Shown piece after piece: positions 61,417 to 64,000 of a DNA stretch of 64,000 bases (its first letter is position 1; every line of letters begins with the position of its first letter). Below the pieces are notes generated by a model. That model saw nothing but the letters and a program-made list of their open reading frames with translations. It was not told the DNA's origin and ran no database searches. The position numbers and the translations under genes are program-made. Origin of the DNA: Deinococcus deserti VCD115 (GTDB lineage Bacteria > Deinococcota > Deinococci > Deinococcales > Deinococcaceae); the NCBI RefSeq assembly GCF_000020685.1, contig NC_012526.1, forward strand, positions 1,776,001 through 1,840,000. Direction: 5' to 3'.

Positions 61417-64000
61417 TCAGCGGCCTACAAACACCGCAGTGGTCAGGGCCGGCACGGTCACGCTGGTGCCGGAAGCCTGACTGCTCTTGACCACAGGGTC
61501 TGTGCTGGCCGCCAGCACAGGATGCAGGCGCAGGTTCAGACCGGCAAGCTTCGGATCGCTGAAGGTCACGGTCTTGCCGGTGGCATTGAAGACAACCACC
61601 AGGTGTGGGAAGGGATTGGTTGCCGTTACTGCGCCGCTGAGCTTCATGGCAATCAGGCCCGGAGTCTGCTGCGGCCCCACGTTCAGGAACGTTAGGTTCT
61701 GCTGGACCTCCTGAGCGCTCGCCATGCGGAACAGGGTCGAGGAGTAGCGCACCCGCAGCATCTCGCGGTAGTGGTCCGAGGCCCGGGCAATGTCAGACGG
61801 CGTGACTTTCATGGCGGGGTTGGCCAGGATCGGCCGGTACAGGTCCCAGTTCGCCGCGTTCTTCTCGGCGGGCGGCAGGCCCTTGCCAAAGCCGTTGGTC
61901 TGGCGGGTGAAGTCCAGCGTATTGAACCAGTCACCGCTGTTGTAGCTGTCGGTATCGAAGGACTTGCTCCGGAGCATCTCGTCGCCGGCGTAGCTGAAGG
62001 GCAGTCCCTGCCCCAGCAGGATCAGACTGTGTGCCAGGTTCTGCATGCGGACGCGCTGGGCCGTTGTGGCGTTGGCCGGAGCCTTGAGCAGTACTGCGTC
62101 CCACAGTGTCTGGTTGTCGTGGGCACTGGCGTAGTTGACTGTCTCGCGGGGCGCGGCGGCGTATCCAACCGGGGCGGCGCCGTAAGGCAGGTCCGCGCCC
62201 TTCACAGCCTGCCCCGAGGCGCCGGTAAAGCGGTAGTCTCTCAGGTTTCCGGTCAGGCCCACGCGGATATGGTCGGCCAGACGCAGAGCCGCGTCGCGGT
62301 TGGTGTTCTGGGGCAGGCCGTTGGGCAGGGTGAACAATCCTGTTGCAAACCCCTGGTCCCGCAGGCCACCGAAGGGATTCCCGCCCCGGATCGCGTCGCG
62401 GATGCGGTCGTTGAAGGTTCCGATGCCCTGGCCGAACAGGTTGAGCTGCGTAGCATTGACCCCGCGCCGGTTCTTCTCGACTTCGCCAAAGTCCCAGCCC
62501 TCGCCGTACAGGTAGATCTGCCGGCCGTCTACGCCGTCTTTCTGAACCGTCAGTGCGTCCAGTGCCTGCCGGGCGGCCTGCATATCTGCAAGCATGTGGT
62601 GTCCCATCAGATCGAAGCGGAAGCCGTCCACCTTGTAGGCGCGGGCCATCAGCACCAGCGTGTCCACCATCAGCTTGCGCATCATGGTGTGTTCAGTCGC
62701 CGTGTTGGCGCAGCAGGTAGAAGTCTCTACGGCACCGTCGGCGTTCAATCGGTGGTAGTAGCCCGGCACGATACGGTCGAGCACGCTGCGCTCGGCCTGC
62801 CCACTGGCGTTGGTGTGGTTGAATACCACGTCCTGCACCACCCGCAGCCCGGCGTTGTTGAGGGCCATAACCATCTGACGGTATTCCAGCGCCCGCTGGT
62901 CCGGACGCACCGCGTAGCTGCCTTCAGGGACCATGAAATGGTAGGGATCGTAGCCCCAGTTATAGGGGTCAGCGTCCTTGATGGCCGTGATAGCTTTCTG
63001 CTGCTCTTCGCTGCCCGGCGCCAGCCGGCTGAGGTCCGGGGTGAACTTCCACTGGCCCTTGTCCTCGTTGATGGTGGCAATGTCGAAGGTTGGCAGCAGA
63101 TGCACGGCCTTGAGGCCCGCGTCGGCCAGGGATTTGAGGTGCTTCATGCCGTGGCTGCCTGCCTGGGTAAACGCCAGGTAGGTACCGCGCTGTGCCGCCG
63201 GCACGCTGGCGTCGGCCGCACTGAAGTCCCGCAGGTGCAGTTCGTAGAAGCTGAGGTCCGACACTGACCTCAGCGCCGGTTTACGCAGGGCTGCCCATCC
63301 GGCCGGCGTGTGCGCCGCGTCACCCAGATCCACGAACAGGCTGCGGGTGCTGTTCAGGCTCAGGCCCACCGAGTAAGGATCGGTCACCAGATTGGTCTCG
63401 ATCTTCCCGGTGCTCGGGGCAAACACCTTGACCTCGAAGCGGTAGCCCATGCCCTTCCAGCTGGCGTCACCGCTGGCAGTCCAGACACCCTGGGCGCTGC
63501 GCGTCATCGGCACGGTGCGCTCACCGGTGCCGTCTGCCTTCGAGATGCGCAGAGCCACGTTCTGAGCGGTCGGAGCCCACAGACGTACTGTGGGAATAGC
63601 GCCCTGCCAAGTCACCCCGAGTGGTCCGCTGTAGGCATAGAGGTCGTCGAGCGCCCGGGCAGTCTGCACGCTGGTGGCGCCAAGCACGGAACCGTCTGGC
63701 ATCACCGAGGACACGGCCAGCTGCCCGCGCAACGCTTCGGGCAATCTGGCCCGGTCCTCTGCGCGCACCTGCAGCAGCTTGTAGTTCGCCAGATGTGGTG
63801 TTCGGGCACGCTGCGCGGCACTGAGGCCCGCCGGGACCTCCTCCAGCGTCAGGGCGTCGCCCCCCTGCACCCCTGCCGGGGTCAGGGTCAGACCGGCCGT
63901 GGACGACGCATGCAGGGTCAGCAGAGCCCCAGGCTGCACCATGTCGGGCTTTACGGCAATCAGGTCACGCGACACCATGATCGCCTGCTGGCGGGTCAGG
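61417..64000 (-). CDS. type I pullulanase, GH13 (5' end outside window)
   Basis: Debranching enzyme cutting alpha-1,6 bonds in pullulan, starch or glycogen. At least 853 residues are visible and the frame continues past the window edge, so the N-terminus and any signal peptide are missing. A CBM48-like domain (VRLWAPTAQNVALRI) precedes the GH13 barrel with the pullulanase signature YNWGYDPYHFMVPEGSY. The barrel also has VVFNHTNASG, nucleophile region GFRFDLMGHH, acid/base LYGEGWDFG and transition-state ASAHDNQTLWD. All catalytic residues are intact. Confidence 0.93.
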   Translation of the reverse strand, partial: LTRQQAIMVSRDLIAVKPDMVQPGALLTLHASSTAGLTLTPAGVQGGDALTLEEVPAGLSAAQRARTPHLANYKLLQVRAEDRARLPEALRGQLAVSSVMPDGSVLGATSVQTARALDDLYAYSGPLGVTWQGAIPTVRLWAPTAQNVALRISKADGTGERTVPMTRSAQGVWTASGDASWKGMGYRFEVKVFAPSTGKIETNLVTDPYSVGLSLNSTRSLFVDLGDAAHTPAGWAALRKPALRSVSDLSFYELHLRDFSAADASVPAAQRGTYLAFTQAGSHGMKHLKSLADAGLKAVHLLPTFDIATINEDKGQWKFTPDLSRLAPGSEEQQKAITAIKDADPYNWGYDPYHFMVPEGSYAVRPDQRALEYRQMVMALNNAGLRVVQDVVFNHTNASGQAERSVLDRIVPGYYHRLNADGAVETSTCCANTATEHTMMRKLMVDTLVLMARAYKVDGFRFDLMGHHMLADMQAARQALDALTVQKDGVDGRQIYLYGEGWDFGEVEKNRRGVNATQLNLFGQGIGTFNDRIRDAIRGGNPFGGLRDQGFATGLFTLPNGLPQNTNRDAALRLADHIRVGLTGNLRDYRFTGASGQAVKGADLPYGAAPVGYAAAPRETVNYASAHDNQTLWDAVLLKAPANATTAQRVRMQNLAHSLILLGQGLPFSYAGDEMLRSKSFDTDSYNSGDWFNTLDFTRQTNGFGKGLPPAEKNAANWDLYRPILANPAMKVTPSDIARASDHYREMLRVRYSSTLFRMASAQEVQQNLTFLNVGPQQTPGLIAMKLSGAVTATNPFPHLVVVFNATGKTVTFSDPKLAGLNLRLHPVLAASTDPVVKSSQASGTSVTVPALTTAVFVGR

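Noticed and set aside
61771..63267. 498-codon open frame on the plus strand
   Set aside because: Antisense to the pullulanase gene with intact catalytic motifs.

Overview
The window is a GC-rich chromosomal segment from a member of the Deinococcus lineage. I infer this from gene content: a murC-murB-ftsQ-ftsA-ftsZ cell-wall/division cluster, a Gfh1-like GreA paralogue, a bacilliredoxin-like protein, and a long-linker FtsK. Promoter style agrees: at least 17 genes have a TANNNT -10 box only 6-8 nt before the start codon, the leaderless-mRNA layout known from Deinococcus. No rRNA, tRNA, insertion sequence, prophage or CRISPR array was seen.

Layout. 0-5.7 kb: peptidoglycan precursor and divisome genes. 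6-14.7 kb: an amino-acid binding protein, pfkA, rsmI with two small partners, rlmH, an acetyltransferase, mraY, an rRNA-type methyltransferase and a BrxC-like protein with an extra domain. 14.9-17.9 kb: a three-gene operon of poorly characterised proteins ending in a HAMP membrane protein, probably a signalling module. 18-22.8 kb: an ArsR/SRPBCC pair, a TPR-like protein, the (p)ppGpp enzyme Rel and a newly noticed 34-codon gene. 22.9-27.6 kb: a complete liv (branched-chain amino acid) ABC transporter. 27.7-40.1 kb: metX, then an acyl-CoA/ketone-body catabolic region (CoA-transferase A and B, acyl-CoA carboxyltransferase, acyl-CoA dehydrogenase, 3-hydroxybutyrate dehydrogenase) with a large SARP/MalT-like regulator, a Gfh factor and a decayed GGDEF gene. 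Two near-identical operator-like palindromes sit in front of the CoA-transferase and carboxyltransferase genes. 40.1-50.6 kb: peptidases, queA, an NYN-domain protein, an aminotransferase, MarR, secreted proteins, lepB and a FKBP. A 490-bp nested inverted-repeat element lies between an acetyltransferase gene and queA. 50.6-64 kb: a small acidic protein, nucleoside hydrolase, a JAMM protease, ftsK, a triple-fasciclin protein, a phosphoesterase, a NatAB-like ABC exporter, a winged-helix protein and the 3' part of a pullulanase gene cut by the window end.

The liv transporter and the acyl-CoA genes would together import and break down branched-chain amino acids to acetoacetate and acetyl-CoA. That link is inferred from order and enzyme type, not shown. 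The most interesting undescribed items are the PATAN-like/DUF8082-like/HAMP operon, the shared operator pair, and two small genes (34 and 39 codons) with full expression signals.
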